DNA of 39,157 nucleotides. Origin: DATLNM01 sp035536775. GTDB taxonomy: Bacteria > Actinomycetota > CADDZG01 > WHSQ01. Below the pieces are notes generated by a model. It made no database searches and was not told where the DNA came from. It saw nothing but the letters and a program-made list of their open reading frames with translations. This document shows positions 8,073 to 17,163 of this stretch, one piece after another. The stretch lies in the NCBI GenBank assembly GCA_035536775.1, contig DATLNM010000051.1, forward strand, positions 1-39,157. The letters are read 5' to 3'. The position numbers and the translations under genes are program-made. The stretch's first letter is position 1. The number at the start of each line of letters is the position of its first letter.

Positions 8073-8819
8073 TTAATCACCCCGGTCTTCTCTCTTACGC
8101 GCGCGCCAGCTGGCCACGGCGTCATCTGCGCCCGCCTTGTCGCCGCGCTTGATCGCGTCCCAGTTGGCCTTCACTTCGTCCGCGCCGGCCACCCTCGTAT
8201 CGCCGAAGACATGGGGATGGCGGTGCAGGAGCTTCGCCACCAGGGTCCGGGCCACAGCCGTGATGTCGAAGCGTCCGTCGTCCTGTGCCATCTGGGCGTG
8301 GAAGACCACCTGGAGCAAGACATCTCCGAGCTCCTCCTCGAGCTCGGAGCCGAGCGTTCCCGCTTGGATCGCGTGGATGACCTCGTCCGCCTCCTCGGAC
8401 AGGTGTTTGGTGAGCGAGGCATGGTCCTGCTCGAGATCCCAAGGGCACCCCTCGGGTGAACGTAGACGCGCCATCACCAATAGCAACTCGCCCAGGGCCG
8501 CGGCGCCACGGCGCGCGATGGCCGCGCCGTAAGCGGCAGTGACCGGATCGGGTGCCGTCGCTGCGCCGGTAGAGATGGGCTCATCCATTCGAGCGAGCTT
8601 GAGCACGAGCTTCGACCCCGGCTGCGCGATCAGTGCATCGTCCGGGCCGAGCTCGCCGGCGTCACCAAGGGTCGCGGTACGGCACCCAGCGCGCGCGAGC
8701 TTCTCCTCGAGCGGATGGCCCGGCTCTTCGAAGAAGACGGTGCCCGATGCAAGGAGCGCGTCCCATTCGCCGAGCGTGAGCATGTCGACGTCGCCTGCGT
8801 CGATCGGGACGACGAACAT
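8073..8819 (-). CDS. mazG: Nucleoside triphosphate pyrophosphohydrolase MazG
   Basis: A 248-residue protein with a MazG all-alpha NTP pyrophosphatase domain at about 105-225: CPWD at 125-128, the metal-binding EEADE at 142-146 and EELGD at 162-166, then HRHPHVFGD near 199-207. It should hydrolyse (d)NTPs to monophosphates as a house-cleaning enzyme. Residues 1-100 are a divergent N-terminal region like that of mycobacterial MazG, not a recognisable methylase domain. ATG 8819 is chosen because it falls 10 bp after the upstream lipoprotein stop; the frame open to 8993 runs inside that gene. Confidence 0.9.
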   Translation of the reverse strand: MFVVPIDAGDVDMLTLGEWDALLASGTVFFEEPGHPLEEKLARAGCRTATLGDAGELGPDDALIAQPGSKLVLKLARMDEPISTGAATAPDPVTAAYGAAIARRGAAALGELLLVMARLRSPEGCPWDLEQDHASLTKHLSEEADEVIHAIQAGTLGSELEEELGDVLLQVVFHAQMAQDDGRFDITAVARTLVAKLLHRHPHVFGDTRVAGADEVKANWDAIKRGDKAGADDAVASWRARKREDRGD

Positions 8820-8829
8820 CGAGGCAGTG

Positions 8830-9870
8830 CTAAGGGCCGGGGGTGAGCGGAGCCGGAGCGGGCGGTTCTTCGCGCGACTCTTCGGCTCCGGGGACGTCGT
8901 CCGCGTCGGGGTCGACGACCAGTTGCTGCTCGGGATCGAACGCACCGTAACGAGGGTTGACCTCGACACGCGCGCGGTCGTACGCGTCGGCAAGCCAGTC
9001 TGCCCACGCGTCGTCGATCAGCGGGGTCGAGAGTTCCTCGACGATCTCTGTTCGAGCCTGCTCGAATGTCCGCGTGCGCCGGTCGATGATCCGGATGACG
9101 TGCCACCCGAACTCTGTCTTGATGGGCTCGGACACTTCACCCTCGTCGAGGTCGCGCAGCGCGCGTTCGAACGGAGCCACGAAGCGACCCGCCATCCCAT
9201 AGCCGAGCTCGCCGCCGGATCGGGCCGAGCCTTGATCGGTGGAATGTTTCTCCGCGAGTTCAGCGAAGAGGTCATCGCGACGCGTCTCGATGGCTAGGTT
9301 GAGTTGGGCGACGAGCCGGTCTGCTAGCTCCTGGTCGTCGACGAGGATGTGCTGGGGGCGCGTCTCTCGGTACCGCGCGATGTTCGCGTGGTAATAGTCG
9401 ACGAGCTCCTCCTCGGACGGCTTGACGTCCTTCGTGACCTCCTTCCTTAGCTCGTTCTCGATGGCCGCGTCGCGCACGAATCCTCGAAGCAGCTCCATAT
9501 TGAGACCTTCCTCGGCAAGCCGCTCCTTGAAGGTCTGCTCGTCGGGGAACTCGGAGCGGATCGCGTCGATCCGCTGATCGATGTCGGCTTCGGTCACGTC
9601 GACGCCGAGCTCCTCCGCGCGCGGCCCGAGCACTGCCCGTCGGATGAGTTGCGAGAGATAGTTGCGCTCGAAATCTCTCTTGAGGATGTCGCCCTCGCCC
9701 TGCTGGGCGCGCTCGTTGTAGGCCTCGCTGCGGCCGAAGTCGTCGACCACGGCCTGGACCTCGTCGATTGGGATCTTCTCGCCGTAGACCACCGCCGCGG
9801 CGGGATCGAGCAGGTTCCCGCACCCAGCCATGGAGAGCGCGATGAGCAGGGCCGAAGCGAGCTTTTTCAT
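8830..9870 (-). CDS. Parvulin-type peptidyl-prolyl isomerase lipoprotein (SurA/PrsA-like)
   Basis: A 346-residue secreted chaperone-like protein. The N-terminus is a lipoprotein signal with the candidate lipidated Cys at residue 17 (SMAGC). A helical SurA-like N-terminal domain spans roughly 25-165, and a PpiC/parvulin domain about 170-265 shows PQHILVDDQELAD, GGELGYGMAGRFV and TEFGWHVIRI. A Pro/Glu-rich tail ends the protein. The start ATG at 9870 overlaps the mfd stop by 4 bp; an upstream in-frame Met at 9909 lies within mfd. The place between mfd and mazG is that of LpqU in mycobacteria, but this is a different protein type. Confidence 0.88.
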   Translation of the reverse strand: MKKLASALLIALSMAGCGNLLDPAAAVVYGEKIPIDEVQAVVDDFGRSEAYNERAQQGEGDILKRDFERNYLSQLIRRAVLGPRAEELGVDVTEADIDQRIDAIRSEFPDEQTFKERLAEEGLNMELLRGFVRDAAIENELRKEVTKDVKPSEEELVDYYHANIARYRETRPQHILVDDQELADRLVAQLNLAIETRRDDLFAELAEKHSTDQGSARSGGELGYGMAGRFVAPFERALRDLDEGEVSEPIKTEFGWHVIRIIDRRTRTFEQARTEIVEELSTPLIDDAWADWLADAYDRARVEVNPRYGAFDPEQQLVVDPDADDVPGAEESREEPPAPAPLTPGP

Positions 9871-12800
9871 GGCGCCGAGGTTAACTGTTCCAAGAGATCG
9901 GTAACCCATCGGACCACATCGGTGTTCGGCACCGCGCCCTCCGGAATGAGCAATGTCTGCGTCGCGTGCTTCAGCTCCGCCGTGGGCAGCAGGCGCTGCA
10001 ACCGAACCTGCTTGGACTCCTCCAGGTCTATCGGCCGGATCCGCAGATGCTTGGCGACAGTCGCGGCTTCGATAATCCCCGCATTCATCATCACCCGGCG
10101 GAGGCGCGCGACGTCGAATAGCGCCTCGACTGCGGACGGCACCGGGGAGCCATAGCGGTCGATCAGCTCGGCGCGTACCTCGTCGATGTCGTCGCTCGTC
10201 TCTGCAGCCGCGATCCTTCGGTATGCCTCCAGCCGGAAGTTCTCGTCGGCGACATAGTCCTTCGGGATGAACGCGTTAAGGGGGAGGTCGATGCGAACCT
10301 CGCCCCCGTCGTGCCACGGGAGCCCCTTGGCCTCGTCTACGGCCTGCGACATCAGCTTCACGTAAAGGTCGAAGCCGATCTCCTCGATGTGGCCGTGTTG
10401 CTCATCGCCCAGGAGGTTGCCCGCTCCTCGGATCTCGAGGTCGCGCAGGGCGACGCGGAACCCAGATCCGAGCCCGGTGTGCTCCGAGATCGTCTTCAGG
10501 CGCTCGTGAGCCGTGTCGGTGAGCGAACGATCCGGCGGGAAGAGGAGGTACGCGTAGGCGCGCTCGTGGGCGCGTCCCACGCGCCCACGCAATTGGTACA
10601 TCTGAGAGAGCCCGAGCAGGTCGGCGCGTTCGACGATCAACGTGTTCACCGTTGGAATGTCGAGGCCGGCTTCGATGATCGTCGTGCACACAAGGACGTT
10701 CGTCTTGGCGTCACCGAATTCCAGCATCGCTTGCTCGAGCGCGTGCTCCTCCATCTGCCCGTGAGCAACACCGATGCGCGCGTCGGGAACGAGCTCGGCG
10801 AGACGGCGCGCGGCGTGGTGGATCGTGTCGACGCGGTGGTGGACGTAGAACACCTGGCCGTCGCGCAGCAGCTCTCGCCGCATCGCCGACGCGACGATGT
10901 CGTCCTCGAACTCGCCGACGTAGGTCATGACGGGATGCCTGTCTTCCGGCGGAGTGTCGATGATCGAGACATCCCGGATACCCGACATCGCCATCTCGAG
11001 CGTGCGCGGGATGGGCGTCGCAGTCATCGTGAGCACGTCGACGCTCGTGCGCAGCTGCTTGAGGCGTTCCTTCTGATCGACACCGAACCTCTGTTCCTCG
11101 TCGACGACCACGAGGCCCAGGTCGGCGAACTTGATGTCGCCACCGAGGAGGCGGTGGGTGCCGACAACGACGTCGACCTTTCCGTCGGCGAGTCCGGCGA
11201 TGACTTTCTTGGCCTCCGCTGCCGAGAGGAAGCGCGACAGCATCTCTGCCCGGACGGGGAACCCGCGGAACCGCTCGACGAAGGTCGCGTGATGCTGTTG
11301 GGCGAGGATCGTGGTGGGGACGAGGACGGCGACCTGTTTCCCGGCAGCAACCGCTTTGAATGCGGCGCGAACCGCGATCTCAGTCTTGCCGTATCCCACG
11401 TCACCGCATACCAGGCGATCCATGGGGAGGTCGCTCTCCATATCGTCTTTGACCTCGTCGACGGCCTTGAGCTGGTCGGGGGTCTCCTCGTACGGGAATG
11501 CGTCCTCGAGCTCGCGCTGCCATGGGGTGTCGCTCCCGAAATGGAAACCCTTCGCGCGGAGCCGCTCGGAATAGAGCTTTACCAAGGCTTGCGCGACCTC
11601 ACGCGTCTTGCGGCGCACGCGCGACTTCGTCTTCCCCCATTCAGACGAGCCCAGCCTGCTGATGCGCGGTGCTTCGCCGCCGATGTACTTGGAGACGAGG
11701 TCGACCTGGTCGCTCGGCACATAGAGCCGGTCGCCCTTGGCGTATTCGATGATGAGGTACTCGCGATGAACCCCGAGGAGCTCCCGCTCCACCATCCCCT
11801 GGTACTTGCCGATGCCGTGGAACTCGTGGACGACGAGGTCACCCTCGACGAGATCGAGTGGCCCGGTCGGCAGCCGACGCCTCGACGTCATCCGCCGGCG
11901 CGCTGCGCCCGAACGACGTCCCGTGAAGTCGGACTCCGACACGAGAGCAAGGCGCGCCCACGGCAGGACGAAGCCCCGTCCGAGCTCGGCGACGACGATC
12001 GCGCCGCCGCCTTTGGCCACGTCCCCCGGCGCCTCGTCGTGCAGCGCCAGCGAGAGCCCAGACGCGCTGAAGCTCTTCTGAAGGCGGTCTGCGGTCTCAG
12101 GGAGCGACGCGGCCACCACCGCCCGGTATCCCTGCTCCATGAGTGACCGCACGCGTTCGACGAGGAGTTCGGGTTTGCCCGCCGTCGAGGTCCACGTGTC
12201 GGCGCCGATCCCGCCCCCGTCGCCCGCGGCGAACGAAGTCATGAGAACGACACTGCGCAACGGTCTAAGGATGTCCTCTAGCGGCTTGTAATACTCGTCT
12301 TCGATACCCGCCGACGCAGACCACTCACCCACCTGGTCGAGGACCTCTGCCGCACGATCGTTGACCCGCTTCGGTTCGAGGATCACGCCGAGGGCGTCGG
12401 TGGGGAAGAAGGAGGTCAGCGCGCGAAGACCAGATGTGGTCTGCGGCTCTTTGCATGGGGTGATGCTGACCTCACCGATGGGCCCCAGAGACCGTTGGCT
12501 CGCGAGCGCGAACTCGCGCAGCGAGGAGATCTCGTCGCCCCACAGCTCTGCTCGGACCGGACGTTCGCAAGCCGGCGGGAAGACATCGAGGATGCCGCCC
12601 CGCACTGCGAACTCACCTCGACGCTCGACGATGTAGTTGCGTTCGTAGCCCATCTCGAGAAGCCGGTCGAGGGTTGGCTCGAGATCGATCTCGAGGCCCT
12701 CGCGCAGCGCGATCGCTTCGATGGCGTCCGGCGGCGACACGAGCTGCGTCGCGCCTTGTGCGGTAACGGCGACGACGAACGCTTCCCCGGCGGCAAGCCT

Positions 12801-13109
12801 GCTCAGGACATGCAGGCGGCGACCCATCGTGTCGACCGATGGAGCCATGGGCTCGCCCGGGAGGACCTCCCACCCCGGGAAGACCTCGGCCCCCGCACGT
12901 CCGAGGAAGGCGTGTACATCACGGGCCAGATGCTCGGCCTCTTCCGAGCGCGCGGTGATCGCAATGATGGGAACACCGAAGTGCTGAACGAGCGCGGCGA
13001 GGAGGAACGGGCGCACCGGCTCGGGGATCGTGACGGGAGCGCGCTGTGCGACGAGCGCCTCTATCCGGTCTTCGGGTAAAGAGCCTAGGAGAGGTTGGAG
13101 CGATGCCAT
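9867..13109 (-). CDS. mfd: Transcription-repair coupling factor Mfd
   Basis: A 1080-residue SF2 translocase that removes stalled RNA polymerase and recruits UvrA. N-terminal UvrB-like module (about 1-330), RNA-polymerase-interacting domain around 420-490 (LVEGDLVVHEFHGIGKYQGM), helicase motifs I (CGDVGYGKTEIAVRAAF), II (VVVDEEQRFG) and III (TMTATPIPRTLEMA), then the translocase-specific RAD/TRG block with QLRGRVGRAHERAYAY, and a C-terminal D7 domain. Length is slightly below the E. coli protein, as in other actinobacteria. Its ATG at 13109 shares one base with the pth stop (TGATG). An antisense frame of 611 codons is a shadow of its codon bias. Confidence 0.97.
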   Translation of the reverse strand: MASLQPLLGSLPEDRIEALVAQRAPVTIPEPVRPFLLAALVQHFGVPIIAITARSEEAEHLARDVHAFLGRAGAEVFPGWEVLPGEPMAPSVDTMGRRLHVLSRLAAGEAFVVAVTAQGATQLVSPPDAIEAIALREGLEIDLEPTLDRLLEMGYERNYIVERRGEFAVRGGILDVFPPACERPVRAELWGDEISSLREFALASQRSLGPIGEVSITPCKEPQTTSGLRALTSFFPTDALGVILEPKRVNDRAAEVLDQVGEWSASAGIEDEYYKPLEDILRPLRSVVLMTSFAAGDGGGIGADTWTSTAGKPELLVERVRSLMEQGYRAVVAASLPETADRLQKSFSASGLSLALHDEAPGDVAKGGGAIVVAELGRGFVLPWARLALVSESDFTGRRSGAARRRMTSRRRLPTGPLDLVEGDLVVHEFHGIGKYQGMVERELLGVHREYLIIEYAKGDRLYVPSDQVDLVSKYIGGEAPRISRLGSSEWGKTKSRVRRKTREVAQALVKLYSERLRAKGFHFGSDTPWQRELEDAFPYEETPDQLKAVDEVKDDMESDLPMDRLVCGDVGYGKTEIAVRAAFKAVAAGKQVAVLVPTTILAQQHHATFVERFRGFPVRAEMLSRFLSAAEAKKVIAGLADGKVDVVVGTHRLLGGDIKFADLGLVVVDEEQRFGVDQKERLKQLRTSVDVLTMTATPIPRTLEMAMSGIRDVSIIDTPPEDRHPVMTYVGEFEDDIVASAMRRELLRDGQVFYVHHRVDTIHHAARRLAELVPDARIGVAHGQMEEHALEQAMLEFGDAKTNVLVCTTIIEAGLDIPTVNTLIVERADLLGLSQMYQLRGRVGRAHERAYAYLLFPPDRSLTDTAHERLKTISEHTGLGSGFRVALRDLEIRGAGNLLGDEQHGHIEEIGFDLYVKLMSQAVDEAKGLPWHDGGEVRIDLPLNAFIPKDYVADENFRLEAYRRIAAAETSDDIDEVRAELIDRYGSPVPSAVEALFDVARLRRVMMNAGIIEAATVAKHLRIRPIDLEESKQVRLQRLLPTAELKHATQTLLIPEGAVPNTDVVRWVTDLLEQLTSAP

Positions 13110-13738
13110 CAGCTCTCGCCCGGAACCCGCGGTTTCGTGTTGAATCGATTCATAGCCCGCTCGGGTCCATCCTCGACGAGGGCCTCTATCGCACTTGCCG
13201 CGTCTGCGATGACATGAGGCAGTTCCTTGCGCTCGGCGGCCGAGAACCTCTGCAACACGTAATCGGCGCCGTCTACGGCTCCGCGCGGCCTGCCTATACC
13301 TACGCGCACTCGGAGGAAGTCTTTGGTGCCGAGGTGGTTGACCAAGGATCCGAGTCCGTTGTGGCCTGCGGTCCCACCACCCTGCTTGATGCGCACCTCG
13401 CCGAAGGGCACGTCGAGCTCATCGTGCACGACCAGTAGACGATCGAGTTCACCTTTGTACCAACGAACGAGCTCGCGGAGTGGCCTTCCCGATTCATTCA
13501 TGTAGCTCGTCGCTCGTGCGAGTACCACGCGCTCCCCACCGATGTCGGTCTCCGCTACGAGGCAGCCGCTCTTATGCCGCTTGAACTGGGCGCGCCGATC
13601 CTCTGCGACGCGCTCGAGGACAACCGCGCCCGCGTTGTGGCGCGTGTCTTTGTAGCGGTCGCCGGGATTGCCCAACCCCGCAACGATCCAGAGGGCTTCC
13701 GGCGTCTCCGTCCGGGACGAACGCCGGAACAGGGACAC
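13109..13738 (-). CDS. pth: Peptidyl-tRNA hydrolase
   Basis: A 209-residue Pth that frees tRNA from peptidyl-tRNAs that drop off ribosomes. Catalytic and substrate-binding residues are all visible: N24 in GLGNPG, H34 in DTRHNAG, N81 in SYMNESG, D106 in VHDELD and N127 in GGTAGHNGL. About 15 extra N-terminal residues precede the core; the start codon is GTG at 13738, 6 bp after the rplY stop. The pairing rplY-pth links ribosome structure and rescue and is widespread. Confidence 0.96.
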   Translation of the reverse strand: MSLFRRSSRTETPEALWIVAGLGNPGDRYKDTRHNAGAVVLERVAEDRRAQFKRHKSGCLVAETDIGGERVVLARATSYMNESGRPLRELVRWYKGELDRLLVVHDELDVPFGEVRIKQGGGTAGHNGLGSLVNHLGTKDFLRVRVGIGRPRGAVDGADYVLQRFSAAERKELPHVIADAASAIEALVEDGPERAMNRFNTKPRVPGES

Positions 13739-13744
13739 CTTCTG

Positions 13745-14431
13745 TTACTGCCCCTCGGTCGGGGTGTCGGACCCCTCCGTGTCTTCGGCCTCCGCTGCGG
13801 CCTCGGCTGCAGCAGCCTCCTCCGCCACGGCTTCCTCGGAGACGACACCGGCCTCCATGGCGGCAAGCTGCTCGTCGGTGATCGGGGCCGTGATCGTAAC
13901 GACCGGAAGGTCCGGGTCGTTGAGGATCTCGAACGTCCGTCCGGTTGCGAGGTCGGAGACCCTGAGCGTCTCACCGATCTCGAGGCCCGATACGTCGCAA
14001 TCGATCGACTCGGGCACCTCGGTCGCGAGACACCGCACGTGCACGGTGAACAGCGGGTGCTCGAGCGCGCCGCCGGACTTGACTCCCGGTGCGTCGCCCA
14101 CTAGATGGATCGGGACCTCGACTTCGACCTTCTGGGTGCGGTCGATCTGGATGAAGTCCGCGTGGAGCAGGGTCCCTCGGACCGGGTCACGCTGGATGTC
14201 TTTGGTCAGGGCGAGGATCGAGCTGCCGTCCACCTGAAGGTTGAGCAGGACGTTCATGCCCGCGTCGGTATGAAGTGCAGTCACGAACTCACGGCGGTCG
14301 AGCGCGATCGAGATGGGCTCCATGCCTTTGCCGTAGAGGACCGCCGGGACCTGCCCGTCAGTACGGGTGCGCCGCGCGCCCCCCTTGCCGGTGGCTTCCC
14401 TGCGAACGGTATTCAGCTTGACTTCTGCCAT
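13745..14431 (-). CDS. rplY: Large ribosomal subunit protein bL25 (CTC form)
   Basis: A 228-residue long-form bL25 that binds 5S rRNA. The N-terminal L25 domain (about 1-95) includes RRTRTDGQVPAVLYGKG and LHADFIQID; the TL5/CTC C-terminal domain (about 96-185) includes VEVPIHLVGDAPGVKSGG and LPVVTITAP. The last 40 residues are an Ala/Glu-rich acidic tail. The ATG at 14431 has GAGAGGGA 7 bases upstream, a good ribosome binding site. It lies 156 bp after prs, the largest gap inside the housekeeping block, so it may also be transcribed separately. Confidence 0.96.
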   Translation of the reverse strand: MAEVKLNTVRREATGKGGARRTRTDGQVPAVLYGKGMEPISIALDRREFVTALHTDAGMNVLLNLQVDGSSILALTKDIQRDPVRGTLLHADFIQIDRTQKVEVEVPIHLVGDAPGVKSGGALEHPLFTVHVRCLATEVPESIDCDVSGLEIGETLRVSDLATGRTFEILNDPDLPVVTITAPITDEQLAAMEAGVVSEEAVAEEAAAAEAAAEAEDTEGSDTPTEGQ

Positions 14432-14532
14432 GGTCTGTCCCTCTCGTGTCCTCTAGATGTCCAGCAGGCGCCGACGGTCTTGGTCCGGCAGCGTGCCGCG
14501 CTCCAGCCACAGAGGCGGCGTGCGGGCCATCG

Positions 14533-14586
14533 ATTATGCCACGCCCCGACGGAGGGGCTGTTGGCCGGAAGTGGGTCGTCTTCCGG
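14533..14586 (-). promoter_or_regulatory. Two stem-loops and a possible promoter between prs and rplY
   Basis: Just after the prs stop, 14565-14586 can form a 6-bp stem (CCGGAA/TTCCGG, 10-base loop), and 14543-14558 a 5-bp GC stem (GCCCC/GGGGC, 6-base loop). Neither has a T-run. A CATAAT hexamer on the minus strand (14533-14538) could be a -10 box for rplY; no -35 match is seen. These may limit read-through from prs and restart transcription before rplY. Confidence 0.3.
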
Positions 14587-14587
14587 A

Positions 14588-15577
14588 CTAGGGCTGGTTC
14601 TCTCCGTGGAAGAGACCGGAGACGGACTCGTCCTCGAACACCGCCTTGATCGTCTGAGCGATCGTCGGCGCGATCGAGAGCACCACGAGCTTGTCGATCT
14701 CCTTGTCTGACGAGATGGGCAGCGTGTTGGTGACGACGACCTGCCGGATGACGGAGTTCTTGATGCGGTCGATCGCCGGATCGGACAGGACCGCGTGCGT
14801 GGCCGCCGCCAGGACCTCGGCGGCCCCCGCGGCCTTGAGGGTCTCGGCACCGTTCACAAGAGTTCCCGCGGTGTCGATCATGTCGTCGACAACGACGCAG
14901 GTCTTCCCTTCGACCTCACCGACGACGGCGAGCGTCTCGCTCTGATTGCGCGCGTCGCGCTTGCGCCGCTTGTGAAGGAACGCGACCTGGCCGACGATGC
15001 CGTGGAACTCGCTCATGTGCTGCACCCACTTCTCCGCGAGGCGGACACGGCCCGCGTCGGGCGAGACGATGACGAAGTCGTCGGGAAGGTTCGAGCCGAA
15101 GTAATCGGCGAGCAGGGGCAGAGCCGTCAGGTGATCGAACGGGACGTCGAAGAACCCTTGGATCTGTCCGGTGTGGAGATCGACGGAGAGGACCCGGTCG
15201 GCACCGGCAGCCTCGTAGAAGTCGGCAAGCAACTTGGCTGCGATGGGCTCCCTCGAACGCGTCTTCTTGTCTTGTCGTGAATAGGGGTAGAACGGCGCGA
15301 CTGCCGTGATCCGCTTGGCCGACGCGCGTTTCAATGCGTCGATCATCAAAAGCTGCTGCATCACGTGATGGTCGACCGGCTCGCACATGCTTTGGATGAC
15401 GAACGCATCGCTGCCGCGCACGGAATCGGAGAACCGGATGTAGGTCTCGGAGTTCGAGAAGGCCGAGACTTCGACGTCTCCCAGCTTCATGCCCAGCTCG
15501 GTCGCAACCTCCTGCGCGAGCGCGCGGTTCGCCGTGCCGGAGAAGATCATCAACCGCTTGTGGGTGGGGAGCTGCAC
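14588..15577 (-). CDS. prs: Ribose-phosphate pyrophosphokinase (PRPP synthase)
   Basis: A 329-residue class I PRPP synthase making phosphoribosyl pyrophosphate from ribose-5-phosphate and ATP. The ATP-binding segment is PYSRQDKKTRSREPI at 98-112, the metal/flexible-loop region contains VDLHTGQIQGFFD near 132-144, and the PRPP-binding loop is VVVDDMIDTAGT at 228-239. Full length. The start at 15577 is GTG, 4 bp after the glmU stop. PRPP feeds nucleotide, His and Trp synthesis; the glmU-prs-rplY-pth order is conserved across Gram-positive bacteria. Confidence 0.97.
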   Translation of the reverse strand: MQLPTHKRLMIFSGTANRALAQEVATELGMKLGDVEVSAFSNSETYIRFSDSVRGSDAFVIQSMCEPVDHHVMQQLLMIDALKRASAKRITAVAPFYPYSRQDKKTRSREPIAAKLLADFYEAAGADRVLSVDLHTGQIQGFFDVPFDHLTALPLLADYFGSNLPDDFVIVSPDAGRVRLAEKWVQHMSEFHGIVGQVAFLHKRRKRDARNQSETLAVVGEVEGKTCVVVDDMIDTAGTLVNGAETLKAAGAAEVLAAATHAVLSDPAIDRIKNSVIRQVVVTNTLPISSDKEIDKLVVLSIAPTIAQTIKAVFEDESVSGLFHGENQP

Positions 15578-15581
15578 GGGT

Positions 15582-17042
15582 CTAGCGTTCTCCTTCTCGT
15601 CGCTCGTCGAGCCCCGTCGGCTGTACGGGGCCCACCTTGCCGGCCTCCTCTGACTCCGGAGGAGGAACCTTATCCATCTTGTTGCCCTGCCCCTCGATGA
15701 TGCGGGCGGGGACGCCTACGGCGAGGGCATCGGCAGGGACATCCCCCCTGACCACGGAGCCGGCTCCTGTCGCGGACCTCGCCCCGAGGTGAACCGGCGC
15801 GACCAGCATGGTGTCGGATCCGATATAGACGTCCTCGTCAACGATCGTCTTGTGCTTCGAGGTCCCGTCCCAGTTGCACGTGATGGTGCCTGCGCCGACG
15901 TTGACCCCCGGGCCGATCTCGGCATCGCCCACGTATGACAGGTGGGGAATCTTGCTCCCGGCATCGATCGAGGTGCTCTTGGTCTCGACAAACGTTCCGA
16001 TGCGTCCGTTTTCGCCGAGTGTCGTCCCGGCACGGATCGAGGCGAACGGTCCAACGGTCGCCCTGGGCCCGATGGAGCTTCCGCGAACGACCGCGAAGGT
16101 CACGACCGCTCCGTCACCGATCGACGAATCGATGACACGCGCCTGGGGGCCGAGCTCGACGCCGGACCCGATCGTCGAGGCACCCTCGAGGAAGGAGAAC
16201 GGGAGGATCACCGTGTCGCTCCCGATGGTGACCGTGGGATCGATAAATGTGCTCGCTGGGTCGACGATCGTGACGCCTTCGTCCATCCACCTCGAGCATG
16301 TCCGCTCACGAAGCAAAGCTGTCGCTCGGGCGAGCTGCGGGCGCGAATTGATCCCCATGACCTCGTCCTCTGGGGCCTCGAAAGTCTGGAGCGAAAGGCC
16401 CTCGCGCGCGAACAGCTCGATGACGTCGGTGAGGTAGTACTCCTTCTGCGCATTGACGTTGTCGACCTTGTCGAGCATCCGGCCAAGCGCGGCAACATCG
16501 AAGACGTAGAAGCCGGCATTGACCTCGTTCGACTTTCGTTGGTCCTCGGATGCGTCGCGTTCCTCGATGACCCCCGCGACCGCTCCCGCTTCGTCCCGGA
16601 GGATCCTCCCGTAGCCCGTGGGGTCAAACACCTTCGACGTGACTACCGTGCCGGTGGCGCCCGCGGCATCGTGCGCATCGAGTAAAGCCTCGAGAACAGC
16701 GGTGGAGATCAAGGGCGAATCGCCCGGAAGTATGAGGACCCGCTGGGCATCGCCGACGTGCTCCAGCGCGACCTTCACCGCGTCGCCCGTCCCGCGCGGT
16801 GGATCCTGGACGACGTAGTCGATGCCCTCGGCGGATCCCTCAGCCCTGACGGCGTCTTGGATCTCGGGCCCGCGCGTAGAGACGACCACGAGCGTCTTCG
16901 CGGGAGCGAGCGGGGCCGCCGCGGCCAGGACGTGGCCGAGCATGGACCTGCCGGCGAGCTGGTGGAGCACCTTGGGACGCGTCGACTTCAGCCGCTTGCC
17001 CTCTCCGGCGGCCATGACGATGACTGTGACTCGATCGTCCAA
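15582..17042 (-). CDS. glmU: Bifunctional UDP-GlcNAc pyrophosphorylase / GlcN-1-P acetyltransferase
   Basis: A 486-residue GlmU. The N-terminal nucleotidyltransferase domain (about 1-235) carries AAGEGKRLKSTRPKV at 11-25 and PRGTGDAV near 85. The C-terminal left-handed beta-helix (about 260-460) has many hexapeptide repeats and the acetyl-transfer His region SKIPHLSYVGDAEIG, then NWDGTSKHKT. It makes UDP-GlcNAc for peptidoglycan. A Lys/Glu/Pro-rich tail of about 25 residues follows. ATG 17042 lies 33 bp after tRNA-Gln on the same strand, so the tRNA may be processed from a shared transcript. Confidence 0.96.
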   Translation of the reverse strand: MDDRVTVIVMAAGEGKRLKSTRPKVLHQLAGRSMLGHVLAAAAPLAPAKTLVVVSTRGPEIQDAVRAEGSAEGIDYVVQDPPRGTGDAVKVALEHVGDAQRVLILPGDSPLISTAVLEALLDAHDAAGATGTVVTSKVFDPTGYGRILRDEAGAVAGVIEERDASEDQRKSNEVNAGFYVFDVAALGRMLDKVDNVNAQKEYYLTDVIELFAREGLSLQTFEAPEDEVMGINSRPQLARATALLRERTCSRWMDEGVTIVDPASTFIDPTVTIGSDTVILPFSFLEGASTIGSGVELGPQARVIDSSIGDGAVVTFAVVRGSSIGPRATVGPFASIRAGTTLGENGRIGTFVETKSTSIDAGSKIPHLSYVGDAEIGPGVNVGAGTITCNWDGTSKHKTIVDEDVYIGSDTMLVAPVHLGARSATGAGSVVRGDVPADALAVGVPARIIEGQGNKMDKVPPPESEEAGKVGPVQPTGLDERREGER

Positions 17043-17075
17043 GGCATCCCCTAACTGCGTCGTCCCGCTCCGTCG

Positions 17076-17147
17076 CTGCCCCGCCTGGACTCGAACCAGA
17101 ACCTAGGGAACCAAAATCCCTTGGGCTGCCAATTACCCCACGGGGCA
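17076..17147 (-). tRNA. tRNA-Gln (anticodon UUG)
   Basis: A 72-nt tRNA read on the minus strand. The 7-bp acceptor stem TGCCCCG/CGGGGCA is perfect and the discriminator is G, as usual for Gln. The anticodon stem AGGGA/TCCCT closes a 7-base loop with TTG in the centre. The D arm (GGG/CCC) and T arm (CTGG/CCAG around TTCGAGT) are intact. CCA is not encoded. It lies 16 bp after ispE and 33 bp before glmU. Confidence 0.95.
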
Positions 17148-17163
17148 CCGTGCTGCAGTCGGC

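Noticed and set aside
10311..12146. 611-codon plus-strand frame
   Set aside because: Exactly antisense to mfd; its reading is a mirror of high-GC third-position bias. Mfd motifs on the minus strand are unambiguous.
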